This document shows, piece after piece, positions 8,635 to 19,090 of a stretch of 64,000 nt of DNA (positions are counted from its first letter, which is position 1; every line of letters starts with the position of its first letter). The translations under genes and the position numbers were made by a program. Origin of the DNA: Hyphomicrobiales bacterium. GTDB lineage: Bacteria > Pseudomonadota > Alphaproteobacteria > Rhizobiales > Rhizobiaceae. The DNA lies in contig RXJA01000163.1 in NCBI GenBank assembly GCA_003963455.1, positions 1 through 64,000 of the forward strand. Reading direction: 5' to 3'. Under the pieces are notes generated by a model. The model was not told the DNA's origin and searched no databases. It worked only from the letters and a program-made list of their open reading frames with translations.

Positions 8635-9767
8635 GCGCCAGCGGCCCGGACCGTAACAGCCTGATACTGGAAGCGGCCGATCGGGCTTAGCACAATGTCT
8701 CCGACATTCAAGCCGCGCGTGATTTCGATATCAGTGCCGCTGGAATAACCCAGCGAAACCGGCGCCCAGTAGGCGCGCCCCTGGCGCGAAACCCACAAAC
8801 CCACCAGGCCCTGATCCCTCGCCAAGAAACGCTGCGGAACCGCAATGCCGGGCGTCGGTGATTCAGCCTGGATGATTACGCTCGCACGCTGTCCGACCGC
8901 CCAGGTCGGCGGTACTTCGGCCAACTTCAAATCGACGGTGAATTCCCGCGTCTCCTGGTCGACCTGGCGACCGATCCGAACGATCGTGGCGCTGTAGGGT
9001 CGCTGCGTGTTTGACGAGAATTCGACCGTTGCGACCTGACCGGGGCGCAGGGAGGCCATGGCCGATTCGTCAAATCTGGCAAAAACCAGCAACGACTTCG
9101 GATCGACAATCTGCATCAGTTCAACACCCGGCGAGAGCAGATCGCCAACCGTCCGGCTACGCGATACCACAACGCCATCGACAGGAGATCGAATGGAGGT
9201 TTCGGCGACACGGCTGCGCAATTGTTCGACTTCGGCCGAGGCTGATGCCGACTGAGCCTTGGAGCGTTCGATCGTGACCGTTGCCCGCGCGAGCTCGGCC
9301 TCAGCCTGCTTTTGCGTGCTTTCGACAAGATCGAACTCAGACTGGGAAATCGACTTGCGGTCCAGCAGGGTCTTCCGGCGCTCAAGATCCGCTTGAGCCG
9401 TGGCGGCCGCAATGGCCAGCCGGTCGCGCTCCAGCTCGGACTCGTGCACGGCCTCTGCCGCGGCCCGATCATTGGCGACAGCGGCGGCCAGCTGATATTC
9501 GAGTTCCGTCGCGTTGAGCGTAGCGAGAATCTGGCCTGTCTTCACCTCGTCGTTCTGGTCGACACGGATGTCGGCAAGGAAAGCTTGGACGCGCGCCGTG
9601 ACCACCACTTGGTTGCTCGCGCCAAGCAGTCCGGGCCCAGCGATCTCTCGCGCGATCAGCCGTTGCCGGGCGACGTATGACTCAACGTCGGTTGGCCAGA
9701 TGTACCATCCTGAAAACAGGCCGACAGCCGCCAGAACTGCAATTAGGATCGAGATTAAGCGAACCAC
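8631..9767 (-). CDS. HlyD/DevB-type membrane fusion (adaptor) protein
   Basis: The 378-aa adaptor has an N-terminal membrane anchor (MVRLISILIAVLAAVGLFSG), a biotinyl-lipoyl half-motif (VQAFLADIRVDQNDEVKTGQ), a long alpha-helical hairpin (about 85-195, Ala/Glu/Gln-rich coiled coil) and the second lipoyl half (SIRSPVDGVVVSRSRTVGD). Beta-barrel and membrane-proximal domains complete it. Start is GTG at 9767 with AAGGG upstream, 50 bases after the PKS stop. It is the DevB equivalent that should bridge the DevC-like permease to an outer-membrane channel. Co-transcription with the PKS suggests it exports the PKS-derived product. Confidence 0.9.
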   Translation of the reverse strand: MVRLISILIAVLAAVGLFSGWYIWPTDVESYVARQRLIAREIAGPGLLGASNQVVVTARVQAFLADIRVDQNDEVKTGQILATLNATELEYQLAAAVANDRAAAEAVHESELERDRLAIAAATAQADLERRKTLLDRKSISQSEFDLVESTQKQAEAELARATVTIERSKAQSASASAEVEQLRSRVAETSIRSPVDGVVVSRSRTVGDLLSPGVELMQIVDPKSLLVFARFDESAMASLRPGQVATVEFSSNTQRPYSATIVRIGRQVDQETREFTVDLKLAEVPPTWAVGQRASVIIQAESPTPGIAVPQRFLARDQGLVGLWVSRQGRAYWAPVSLGYSSGTDIEITRGLNVGDIVLSPIGRFQYQAVTVRAAGA

Positions 9768-9817
9768 GTACCCTTATCCGCGCCGGTGTCGGCCGGCCAC
9801 CGTGCGACCATGAGACA

Positions 9818-12800
9818 TCACACCCCCACCCCGACGGGGTCGATCGCCAGTTGGCCGGCCAGAAGCCGCTCAGCGATCTCCCGCAGAATATCATGCGCCT
9901 CGGCATGGTCGTAGCCCAGCCGATCGAATGTCAAGGCCAGCCCGAGACCGTGCCCGGTCGGATAGCTGCGAAAATCGATCTCGCTGATGCAGGGTCTCTG
10001 CTGCCGCATGTCTGGCAAAGGCGTTACCTTGAACATGCCGAGATCGAGTTCACCTGTCGCATTAGACCGCTGCAAGGGTGCGGACTGAGTGGCTCGTGTC
10101 CACTTGTCGACTGTCCGGCTGCCAACCACGAAAAGGGAGGTGTAAGACCCCTTGGCAACGACATCGTCATGGATGTCGCCAAAGTAATTCGCATCCATGA
10201 AAGGTGCGAATTCGGTCGCTTCATCGATACCTTTGCCCAGCGAAACGGCCAGCGCCTCAAGCGTCTTGAACCGCGACGGCCGGACGCGAACGGGCATATC
10301 CGAGGCGACAAAATTGACGTAGTTCTCCAGCCGTCGGTCATGCCGTAAGGCAGATGGTATCTGCAGGATTATATCATCGACGCCGCCGCGTGCCGCGATG
10401 GTTTGTGCGAAGGCCGCGATGACCATCACCGTTTCCGTCGTGCCGGCGGCCTTGGCACGTTGGCGCACCTGGTTTTGCTGGTCGGAGGGGATCGAAAGGG
10501 ACACTTCCCCCCCAAGGCTGCAATCGACAAGATTGACATTGGGTCGATACCCCTTCGCCTTGCGTCCGAGGTTTGGGATCTCCGGCAATGGCTCGGCGTA
10601 CAGCTTGCGCAGGAACGCATTGCGCGCCTCGAACGCGCCTGGCCTTCCAACATGATCGAAATCGCGAATGAACTGATCAATGCCCATTTCGACAGGATTC
10701 AACGGCAGACCGAGATAGGCCTTGACGGATTCTTCGAGGATCAAGCCAAGGGAATAGCCGTCGAGGACAAGGTGATGGCCTTTGGCGACGATGATGTCAC
10801 TTAAGGTGCCGAACCGGATCAGGGTGACGCGGAACATTGGCGCCCTGATGTCGATGCTTTCCTGCGCCAGTTCGCTTGCACGCTCAAGTGCCCTGGCCTC
10901 GTCGGCGACTTGCTCGACCGAAAAGAATTCGGTCGGTGTCCTTTCTAGATAGGCGCCGTATCCGGCTTCCTTCCGGAAGAATCGCGTTCGCATCACCTCA
11001 TGACGGCCCATGATCTGGGCGATCGCCCGCTTGAGACGATCGGCGTCCATCTGCGGCCGGATCTTCAACTCTTTGCTGACCGTGAAGGCGATGCGAGCAT
11101 GTGACGTGGCGTCCGGGTGCTCCTGGAAATGCAGCAAGGCCATTTGCGTCGAAGTGACCGCAATCTCTCTTTCGACATTTGGGACGCCGTCGAGAGGCGA
11201 TTTTTCGGTCGGCAGTTTTTTCACCTGCTCGGCGCCTTCTCCGCGCACCACCCACCGTGTTGCGCCCGGTTGTAGCGATCCGGGACTGTCCAGCAGAAGC
11301 GCCAGTTCCTCCAGGAACTCATCGAAAAGCCGTCGTGCCATCACCTCATCGAAGACATCGAGATCCACACTAAGCCGGCACAGAATCTCGCCGTCGCGAA
11401 GCGTTGCCGCCAGTTGGATCTCGTGCATACCCGACGCCACCGCATCCAGCGGATTGTCCAAGGTTCCGGCCAGCACGCCACGGCTACCATCGACAAAGGC
11501 GAAGCCGAACTGACGCAGCGCGATACGGCGCAGCCGCAGATCCTCCTCAAGCGTCAGTTCCAGGGACAGCGTGTCCATCGAGCGGTGGGCACGGTTGTTT
11601 TCGCGGGCGCGCTCGATCTGCCTGAGCAAAGTGTCCGGAGCCTGTTCGAGGGTTTGCAGGACCAACGGACAGGAGCCCTCGAGAGGCCCGATCAGCCCGT
11701 CCGCTGCACCATCGCCGCGCTCGCTGAACCACTCGTCGACGACCAGAGAGCCGACTGAGAACCGCTTCGCCAAGGTCTTTGCATAGGCCGCAAGCAGGTT
11801 TGCACTCAGCCTTCCAGAGAGCGCGGTGAAGGTGGGCAGAGCGCACTCCAGAATTCCAACCGGGCCACGGTTCGATCCCATGCCCACCGGAGAAGCGGCG
11901 CGACTGCGGCCCGGAATCGTCGCAATACCGGGCGCCTTGTGAAGGATTTCCTTCCAGTAGGCGAGGTCGCGGCGATACTGGATCGAGCCGGGAGCAGGGT
12001 AAGCCATCCCGGTATAGTCAGCAAAGCTGCCAGCCGCTGAGACGATGTCGTCATCGGTCCCGATCAACCACCCAAGCAAGAGATGGACCGACGTGATGTC
12101 AGCGGCGGCGCGGTGCGCCCTAATCTGCAAGTCGCGGCGGCCATCTGCCTGATGGGATACAGCCACGCGCCACAACGGACCGGGCAGAGTGATCCCATCG
12201 AGACGGTCGCCCGGGATTAGAATTTCAAGCGCTGGCTGAGCGTCAAAGCTGATCTCGACAGCTCCGGTTGTGGAAACAGCCGCTGCCAGGCGCAGCCCAT
12301 CATTTTTCTCGACCGAATGGCCCAGCCGCGCCGATAGTTCTTTCAGCGAAACGTCGTCGCCCAACGGCACTTCGACGAAAATCTCGTTGCCGGCTTTGGC
12401 GCCGGACGAAGTCATTGGTCTGCTATCGAGCAGGATCGCGTGGACCTGCCTGCCCAGCGGCCGAAAAGCCTCCTGCACCGGGACGCCATCCGATTTCACT
12501 TGCGCCGCGAACAGCTGCGAGGCGGCGGCCCTCAGCTTGGCTTCGAACGCGGAGGCGACAAGGCGAGAGAGCCCGGCAATTGTCGGCGCCTGCAGGAATT
12601 TGGCGACGGGAATATCAACCTCAACCTGCGCCTCGACACGGTTCTTCAGCTCGAATGATGACAGGGAATCGAGGCCGAGCTCGCTGAGCTTGCGGTCATC
12701 CGACAGCACACTGGCCTCGACCTTCAGCACCTTGGCGACTTCGCGCCGGATCATGTCCGCGAGCAGGTCATTCCAGGCCTCGCGCGGCGCCGACAGCAGT

Positions 12801-15800
12801 TCAGCCTGGATGCGGGAACGACCCCCGGCCTGCTCGCCCAGCAAAGGCGATATCCGCGGATTTTTTGCGGCCGTCGCGTTCGTGCGCGCAATCGCGGCCC
12901 AGTCAAGGTTGGCAAAGCCGAGATTTTCCGATCGGGCGCGCAGCAGGTAGGACAAGGCTGCCGCCGCTTCAAAGTCCTGCACAGGCTTTATGCCGACGCT
13001 ATCGAGATAATTCGTCATCGCCTCTGATCGCGCGACGAACCCGCTGCCGGCGATCATGCCCCAGGCGGAAGAAGAGCCGGCCATGTTGCGGCCCCTGCGA
13101 TAGGTTGCGATGGCGTTGAGGACGGAGTTGGCCGCTGTGTAGTTGGCCTGCCCGGCCGAGCCTATCACCTGCGCGATCGAGGAAAAGTTCGCCAGGAAAT
13201 CCAGCTGCAGACCATGTTTGAGGGCGGCAATGTGCAAGTTCCATCCGCCCACTACTTTAGGTCGCAGCACGCGGTCGATCTTGCCGGCATCGAGTTGCGA
13301 AATGAAGGCATCCTCGATGACGGCAGCGCCATGCACGATGCCGCGCAACGGGTGATCCGCCTTGGCGTAGGCGCCAATCAAGCTGTCAACGGCCGTCGCG
13401 TCGCTTACATCGAGCCGGGCATGCACGATCCTTGTGCCGCGCTGTTCCATGACGGCGATTGCTTTGGCCGCCTGGGCATCCGGCACGCCGCTCCGGTTGG
13501 CCAGGATGATGGTTCCGGCGCCGGATTGACTGAGCCACTCGGCGATCGCAACGCCAAAGCCCTTGAGCCCTCCGGTCACCAGATAGGAGTGATCGGCGGA
13601 CACCTTGAATTTGCGGTCGAGGTTAAGCTCGATCTGGATTGAAGGTTCGTCGAAAGTGACGACCACCTTGCCTATATGAAGCGCCTTTGACAGCATGCGC
13701 ATGGCTTCCGCCGAGCGCGAGGCCGGAAAACGGGTCGCTTCGAGAGGCTTGTATATTCCCGCAGCGACCTTTGCTTCCACCTCCGAAAGCAATCGCTTGA
13801 AGAGTTTTGGTCTCTCGATAGGAAGCGTGGAGAGGTCGATGACCGAATAGGCATTGTTGCGATAAAGCGAACGAAGCCCGATCGGCTTGTCGTCGGCAAG
13901 GTCGCGCTTGCCGATTTCGACCATGCGGCCAAACGGCGCGAGGCATTCGAGGCTCTTGTCGATGCCATTGCCCGACAATGCGTTCAACACGACGTCAACG
14001 CCGTGGCCATTTGTGAGCGAACGAACCTCGTCGGCGAAATCGAGCGCGCGCGAGTTCATCACCTCGTCAACGCCCAATGTCTTGAGGAAGGCACGCTTGA
14101 CGTCGCTGCCCGCGGTCCCGAAGACTCGCGCCCCTTGATCATGAGCAACCTGGATCGCGGCGAGGCCAACACCGCCCGAAGCAAGATGGATCAGCGCAGT
14201 CTCGTCCGGCCCCAGCCTGCCAACATGTGTAAGAGCATAGTGAGCGGTCAGAAACGCTGTCGGTATGGTCGCCGCATCAATCAGATCGAGTCCGTCGGGC
14301 ACACGCATGGCAAGCTCTGCGTTCACCTTGGCGAAGCGTCTGAGATAGCCCTTGCCCATGCCCATGATTCGGTCGCCAGGCTTGAGGTTTGTAACATGAT
14401 CGCCAACCCGACGGACAATGCCGGCGAATTCCAGACCGAGATTGCGCCAGTACGCCGCGTCGTTTTCCAGTTCGTCTGGCAGGATGCTGGTCGCTGCCAT
14501 GACATCGCGGAAATTCAGACCGACGGCGGCGATTTCGACCAGCACTTCGTTCAAGGCCAGTTCCGGGTCAGAAATCTCCCGCAGCACGATGTTGTCGATA
14601 GTCCCGGGGCGGGTCATGGTCACGGCGAAATTGGATGGATCCTGCTTCGCCTCCAGTATCCGCGACGACGGTTCGATTTCATGCAACGCCAGTTGCTCCA
14701 GACGCGGAACGTAGCGGCCTGCGCCGCGCAGAACGAACTCCGTTTCCGCCGTTTCCTCGAGCAGCACATCGCAAACGGCCACGCCAGACAGTGCCGCCTC
14801 GTCTGCGTCGATCAGCCGGACGCCGAGCCCCTTGCATTCATTCGCCATCGTGCGGGCGACGCCGATCAACGCGCTCTCGCAGACTCCGGAGATCGGCATT
14901 GGCCCATCACCATCCACCTGCCGGCTTTCCGAAGTGACGACAACCAGTTCCGGGCGTGGCTCGGATGATGCCTGCAGCCGATCGAACACTTTCGCCAATG
15001 TGATCAGCTGATGGACAATTGGCGTGGTGGCGGCGAGAAGCTGTCGGCCATCGCACGCTTCATCGGGCGTTTCGCCAACGCCCGCGCTGAACAGGATACC
15101 AGCACGGCAGTTCGAACCTGACATGAAAGCCTGAACCGTCGCCAAAGCCTCTTCGGCGTTTAGGTTGAGGAACTGGCCAAGATCGGTCCGTTCGACTTTG
15201 GCGCCCCGCCTGACCAGCTCGGCCAATGTCGATTCGAGACGTCGGGTGGCGTTTCCGACCACCAGCCAGTTCGGGCAGCGCAGAGTTGGCGTCGCGGATT
15301 TTGGCTCCTGTAGTATGAAGCGCTCTTCGAAAACGCTGGATCCGGAGCCCCCGGGCGTGCGTGTGCCGACGCTTTTGATCTTGCCCAATGCTTTCGTTTG
15401 CAGATTGTCGATCACGATGAGCGGCTGCCCATCGGTCGATAAGACGACGAACCGCGTCGATTCCGGCTCGAAACCTGGCCGGATGTCGACGATTACGTCT
15501 TGCGTCATCGCAGAGCCGAGCAGGATCTTGCGCGCACCGGTCGGCAGGCGCAGCTGATAGGCTGTCTTGTCTTCTTCGGCGGACGGGAGCAGAACTCCCG
15601 GCGTCCACAGGCCGTCGCGATGCGAAGAAAGCGCAATTCCTGCTTGAAGCACCGCATCGAGCAAACCAGGAAAAGCGAAGTATCGCCGCGACTGTTCGAT
15701 GTCCCGGCTCGACAGCCTGGCAACAAGGCGGTCACCTTCGATATAAAGATCATTCACCGACTGGAAGCTGGGACCATACTCCAACCCATGCCGTTCCGTG

Positions 15801-18800
15801 AGACGGTAGAACTCCGCCTTGTCCATCACGCTTTGCCTGATGTCGAGAATATCAGCCGGCGCCGGCGCGAGTTCATAATTGTGGCTAAACCCATAGGCTT
15901 CGGCGCGCACTCTCCAACCGTCGTCCGAGCCTCGGTAGAGCGTCGATATGCGCAGGCGGCTGGAGATTTCGTCGAACGTCGTTGAAAACAGGATGACGTC
16001 ATCCTCAGCGATCGAAAGTGCCTCGTAGAGTTTGAAATCGCGCAGTTCCACCGTTGTGGAGCCAAAATGGTCGCGCAACGCGGCACCCAATATTTCGATG
16101 TAGCCGACGGCCGGAAACAAGCAGTCGCCGCTGACACGATGGTCCGCCAAAAATTTGAAACCCCGTAACGTGATCTCGTTCGTCCAGGAAGGGCCGGCCG
16201 TGAAATCGCGCCATCCAAGCAAAGGATGGCGCGGCGCTTCGAACAGGAAGCTTCTCGTCTCTTCCGACGTGTCTAAGAGATGCTGGTTGTTCCACGGCAG
16301 CTTTGGCATTGCCACGCGACCGCTCGGTGATTTTGGTCGCTCGAACGCGACACCGGAAACGTACAGATTTCCCTCGGCGCGCGCCAGCGTCCAGAAATCA
16401 TCAGCCGTGCGGTCAAGCGAGTTGACTGCCAGAACATCTGTTCCGCGCTCCTGCGCTATGCCGCGGATAAGCGGCGTGAGGGTGCGGTGCGGACCGACTT
16501 CCAGAAAAGCGTTGATGCCGAAATCGAGACTGAAATCCAACGCCTTGGTGAAACTGACCGGTTGGCGCAGATTAGCCCACCAATAGTCAGCATCGAACTT
16601 CGTCTCGAACATGCCGGTGACGGTCGAGATAATCGGCAGCCTACCGTCTTTCCAGGCGACTGGGCCTAGCTCGCCAAGAAACCAATCCTTGCAGTCTTCC
16701 AGATGCGCGCTGTGCCAGCCGAAATCCATCGTCATGCGTCGGGCTGTGGCGTCGGGATAGGCTTCCGCGACCTTGGCCAAGACGCCGACTACAGCCTCTT
16801 CCATGCCCGCGATCGTCTGTGCGATCGGCCCGTTGTAAGCCGCTATGACGACACTGCCGTCGTCAGGCAGGTACGGTGCGAGTTGCTCGACTGTCAGGCC
16901 AATGGTCGCCATGGCGCCACGCCGCTCGCTCTGGAGCGGAATAAGGCCGCGCTTGGCGATGATGCGGGCGGCCGTCTCGATATCGATCACACCCGAGACA
17001 TAGGTGGCCGCGACCTCGCCAAAACTATGGCCGATCAGAAGCTCCGGCCGCACCCCGAGCTTCGTCCAGCGTTCGTATAGGCCAATCTGCGTTGCGAAGA
17101 TCGACGCCTGGGTGACATCGGCATCGTTGATGCGGGTCGACGTCTCGTCACGCAGCATCTCCTCCACTGTCGACCAGCCGACCATCGGCCGCAGGATGTC
17201 GTCGAACATGTCGGCGGTCTGGCGAAACGCACGGTCCTCCTTCAACAGGCGACGCGCCATCGCCCACCATTGACCGCCCTGCCCGGAGAACGCGATCGCC
17301 GGCCGCCGGCTGGAAGCACGGCCGGTGATGACGGTCGGCCCAGTGAGGCTTGGCTCGATCGACCCCTTGGCCAAGCCGCGCAATTGCGTCTGGAAAGAGG
17401 TTCTCTCCGGCTCGACGATCACTGCGGCGCGTTGGGTGAAATTGTCCCTCGCGCCGATCAGATGGGCAGTGATATCCTCGACCGGCGTGTGTTCAAGCGA
17501 CCCGCCGGCATCAAGGGCGTCGGCCAGACGTTCCGCCCAAAGCTCAAGTCCCGCCTTACTTCCGGCTGAGATCGGGATGGCGATGGGATGGCCCAAATGC
17601 ATTGGCCTTGGTGTGCGGATGCCGCCCCCGGAATGCCCGCTCCACTCTTCAACGGCAATGGCTGCGTTGGTGCCGCCGAAACCGAAGGAGTTGACCACCG
17701 CCAGTGCCGGCCGTCCCCGGTGGTCGATCGGCGTCGGATTCGTCGCAACCGCAATGTTGAGCGCGTCGAAGGGGATGCTGGGATTGGGACGCTCGAAGTT
17801 CCGGTTGGGCAACACCACCCTATGGGACACCGTCAGCAAGGCCTTTATGAAACCGGCGATGCCGGAGGCAGATTCCAAATGGCCAAGATTGGGTTTGAAG
17901 GATCCGACATGGACCGGCTTGGCGCGTGCATTGACGCCGAAGACCCGGCCTATCGCAGTTGCCTCGATCGGGTCGCCGACCGGCGTGCCGGTTCCGTGCG
18001 CCTCGACATAATCGACGTCAGCCGGATCGATCGAAGCGCCTTCGGTGAGCGCCTCCAGCATTGCCTGCTGCGCTTCGCCACTGGGGGCTGTCAGGGTCGG
18101 CGTGTAGCCGTCCTGATTGACCATCGAATGTCGGATCACGCCGTAAATGCGATCACCATCGGCAACAGCGCGATCGAGCGGCTTCAGCACGACGAGGCCG
18201 CAGCCTTCACCGCGAACAAAGCCATCTGCCCGTTCGTCAAATGTGTAGATGCCGCCGGTTGGTGAGAGCATGTTGGCGCTGGAGAAGGCAATAAACGGGC
18301 CGGGATCGAGCATGCAGTTGACACCGCCTGCCAGAGCCATCTCGCAGCTCCCCATGCTGAGATAACGTGCCGCTTGGTCGATTGCCACCAGCGCTGAAGA
18401 ACACGCCGTGTCGACAGCGATGCTTGGCCCCTTCAAGTTAAAGCGATGCGAGATCCTGTTGGCCGCGATCGAGAACGCCGAACCAGTGCCGGCAAAAATA
18501 TCGCCACCACCGGAACGTCCCCGACGCAGGTTCTGGGCGAAGTCGTTGGTTGAGATGCCTATGAACACGCCGGTACGCACGCGCTGGAAGTCGGCCAATG
18601 TGCGGTTAGCGTCCTGGACAGCCTCGAAGGCCACTTGCATCGCCAGGCGCTGCTGCGGATCCATCGACGTCACTTCGCGCGGCGACATGTCGAAAAAGCT
18701 GGGGTCGAAGCCAAAGACGTCGCTGGCTAGAAAACCGCCCCAGCGCGAACGCATCTTGCCCCGCGCGTCGGGGTCGGGGTCGTAGAAGGCGTCGATGTTC

Positions 18801-18976
18801 CAGCGGTCCGCCGGGATATCGACGATGCCGCACTTCTTGTCCTGAAGAAATCTCCAGTAGGAGTCTGCATCACTGACACCGCCGGGAAAACGGCAGCCGA
18901 TCCCGATTACGGCGACCGCCTGCCGCCTGGCATCACCACCATTGTCGCCGAGCTGTTCGCCGCGATGAATGTTCAT
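9818..18976 (-). CDS. Single-module highly reducing type I PKS with two terminal condensation domains
   Basis: The 3052-aa megasynthase has these domains. KS about 20-450: Cys in DTACSSA near 192, His in EAHGTGT and NLGHLE. AT about 560-860: Ser in GHSFGE near 650, specificity block DFGWHS near 754. DH about 905-1190: HxxxGxxxxP in DHRVSGDCLFP near 945, Asp in FPGLLDAVLQ near 1105. Next a structural KR-like region; ER about 1440-1770 (ASGGVGLAA near 1600); KR about 1790-2010 (TGGLKGFG, Tyr in QANYTAAN near 1945). ACP about 2065-2140: Ser in LGLDSLSS. C1 about 2170-2570 is degenerate (HRAAADI in place of HHxxxDG); C2 about 2595-3040 has intact GHHLVLDGYSLG. All reducing domains look active, so it should build a saturated chain, probably iteratively, and C2 could release it as an ester or amide. 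RBS GGGGG precedes the ATG. The product is unknown. Confidence 0.93.
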   Translation of the reverse strand: MNIHRGEQLGDNGGDARRQAVAVIGIGCRFPGGVSDADSYWRFLQDKKCGIVDIPADRWNIDAFYDPDPDARGKMRSRWGGFLASDVFGFDPSFFDMSPREVTSMDPQQRLAMQVAFEAVQDANRTLADFQRVRTGVFIGISTNDFAQNLRRGRSGGGDIFAGTGSAFSIAANRISHRFNLKGPSIAVDTACSSALVAIDQAARYLSMGSCEMALAGGVNCMLDPGPFIAFSSANMLSPTGGIYTFDERADGFVRGEGCGLVVLKPLDRAVADGDRIYGVIRHSMVNQDGYTPTLTAPSGEAQQAMLEALTEGASIDPADVDYVEAHGTGTPVGDPIEATAIGRVFGVNARAKPVHVGSFKPNLGHLESASGIAGFIKALLTVSHRVVLPNRNFERPNPSIPFDALNIAVATNPTPIDHRGRPALAVVNSFGFGGTNAAIAVEEWSGHSGGGIRTPRPMHLGHPIAIPISAGSKAGLELWAERLADALDAGGSLEHTPVEDITAHLIGARDNFTQRAAVIVEPERTSFQTQLRGLAKGSIEPSLTGPTVITGRASSRRPAIAFSGQGGQWWAMARRLLKEDRAFRQTADMFDDILRPMVGWSTVEEMLRDETSTRINDADVTQASIFATQIGLYERWTKLGVRPELLIGHSFGEVAATYVSGVIDIETAARIIAKRGLIPLQSERRGAMATIGLTVEQLAPYLPDDGSVVIAAYNGPIAQTIAGMEEAVVGVLAKVAEAYPDATARRMTMDFGWHSAHLEDCKDWFLGELGPVAWKDGRLPIISTVTGMFETKFDADYWWANLRQPVSFTKALDFSLDFGINAFLEVGPHRTLTPLIRGIAQERGTDVLAVNSLDRTADDFWTLARAEGNLYVSGVAFERPKSPSGRVAMPKLPWNNQHLLDTSEETRSFLFEAPRHPLLGWRDFTAGPSWTNEITLRGFKFLADHRVSGDCLFPAVGYIEILGAALRDHFGSTTVELRDFKLYEALSIAEDDVILFSTTFDEISSRLRISTLYRGSDDGWRVRAEAYGFSHNYELAPAPADILDIRQSVMDKAEFYRLTERHGLEYGPSFQSVNDLYIEGDRLVARLSSRDIEQSRRYFAFPGLLDAVLQAGIALSSHRDGLWTPGVLLPSAEEDKTAYQLRLPTGARKILLGSAMTQDVIVDIRPGFEPESTRFVVLSTDGQPLIVIDNLQTKALGKIKSVGTRTPGGSGSSVFEERFILQEPKSATPTLRCPNWLVVGNATRRLESTLAELVRRGAKVERTDLGQFLNLNAEEALATVQAFMSGSNCRAGILFSAGVGETPDEACDGRQLLAATTPIVHQLITLAKVFDRLQASSEPRPELVVVTSESRQVDGDGPMPISGVCESALIGVARTMANECKGLGVRLIDADEAALSGVAVCDVLLEETAETEFVLRGAGRYVPRLEQLALHEIEPSSRILEAKQDPSNFAVTMTRPGTIDNIVLREISDPELALNEVLVEIAAVGLNFRDVMAATSILPDELENDAAYWRNLGLEFAGIVRRVGDHVTNLKPGDRIMGMGKGYLRRFAKVNAELAMRVPDGLDLIDAATIPTAFLTAHYALTHVGRLGPDETALIHLASGGVGLAAIQVAHDQGARVFGTAGSDVKRAFLKTLGVDEVMNSRALDFADEVRSLTNGHGVDVVLNALSGNGIDKSLECLAPFGRMVEIGKRDLADDKPIGLRSLYRNNAYSVIDLSTLPIERPKLFKRLLSEVEAKVAAGIYKPLEATRFPASRSAEAMRMLSKALHIGKVVVTFDEPSIQIELNLDRKFKVSADHSYLVTGGLKGFGVAIAEWLSQSGAGTIILANRSGVPDAQAAKAIAVMEQRGTRIVHARLDVSDATAVDSLIGAYAKADHPLRGIVHGAAVIEDAFISQLDAGKIDRVLRPKVVGGWNLHIAALKHGLQLDFLANFSSIAQVIGSAGQANYTAANSVLNAIATYRRGRNMAGSSSAWGMIAGSGFVARSEAMTNYLDSVGIKPVQDFEAAAALSYLLRARSENLGFANLDWAAIARTNATAAKNPRISPLLGEQAGGRSRIQAELLSAPREAWNDLLADMIRREVAKVLKVEASVLSDDRKLSELGLDSLSSFELKNRVEAQVEVDIPVAKFLQAPTIAGLSRLVASAFEAKLRAAASQLFAAQVKSDGVPVQEAFRPLGRQVHAILLDSRPMTSSGAKAGNEIFVEVPLGDDVSLKELSARLGHSVEKNDGLRLAAAVSTTGAVEISFDAQPALEILIPGDRLDGITLPGPLWRVAVSHQADGRRDLQIRAHRAAADITSVHLLLGWLIGTDDDIVSAAGSFADYTGMAYPAPGSIQYRRDLAYWKEILHKAPGIATIPGRSRAASPVGMGSNRGPVGILECALPTFTALSGRLSANLLAAYAKTLAKRFSVGSLVVDEWFSERGDGAADGLIGPLEGSCPLVLQTLEQAPDTLLRQIERARENNRAHRSMDTLSLELTLEEDLRLRRIALRQFGFAFVDGSRGVLAGTLDNPLDAVASGMHEIQLAATLRDGEILCRLSVDLDVFDEVMARRLFDEFLEELALLLDSPGSLQPGATRWVVRGEGAEQVKKLPTEKSPLDGVPNVEREIAVTSTQMALLHFQEHPDATSHARIAFTVSKELKIRPQMDADRLKRAIAQIMGRHEVMRTRFFRKEAGYGAYLERTPTEFFSVEQVADEARALERASELAQESIDIRAPMFRVTLIRFGTLSDIIVAKGHHLVLDGYSLGLILEESVKAYLGLPLNPVEMGIDQFIRDFDHVGRPGAFEARNAFLRKLYAEPLPEIPNLGRKAKGYRPNVNLVDCSLGGEVSLSIPSDQQNQVRQRAKAAGTTETVMVIAAFAQTIAARGGVDDIILQIPSALRHDRRLENYVNFVASDMPVRVRPSRFKTLEALAVSLGKGIDEATEFAPFMDANYFGDIHDDVVAKGSYTSLFVVGSRTVDKWTRATQSAPLQRSNATGELDLGMFKVTPLPDMRQQRPCISEIDFRSYPTGHGLGLALTFDRLGYDHAEAHDILREIAERLLAGQLAIDPVGVGV

Positions 18977-19090
18977 GCATCTGCCCCCGCAGATTTATGG
19001 CGCGCCACCCGCCAAAGCCAGCGCTACATTAAAGACACAACTCTTACGGTGACCGATGCCTCAATACCATCCTGCCTTTGTAAGTTGGCC

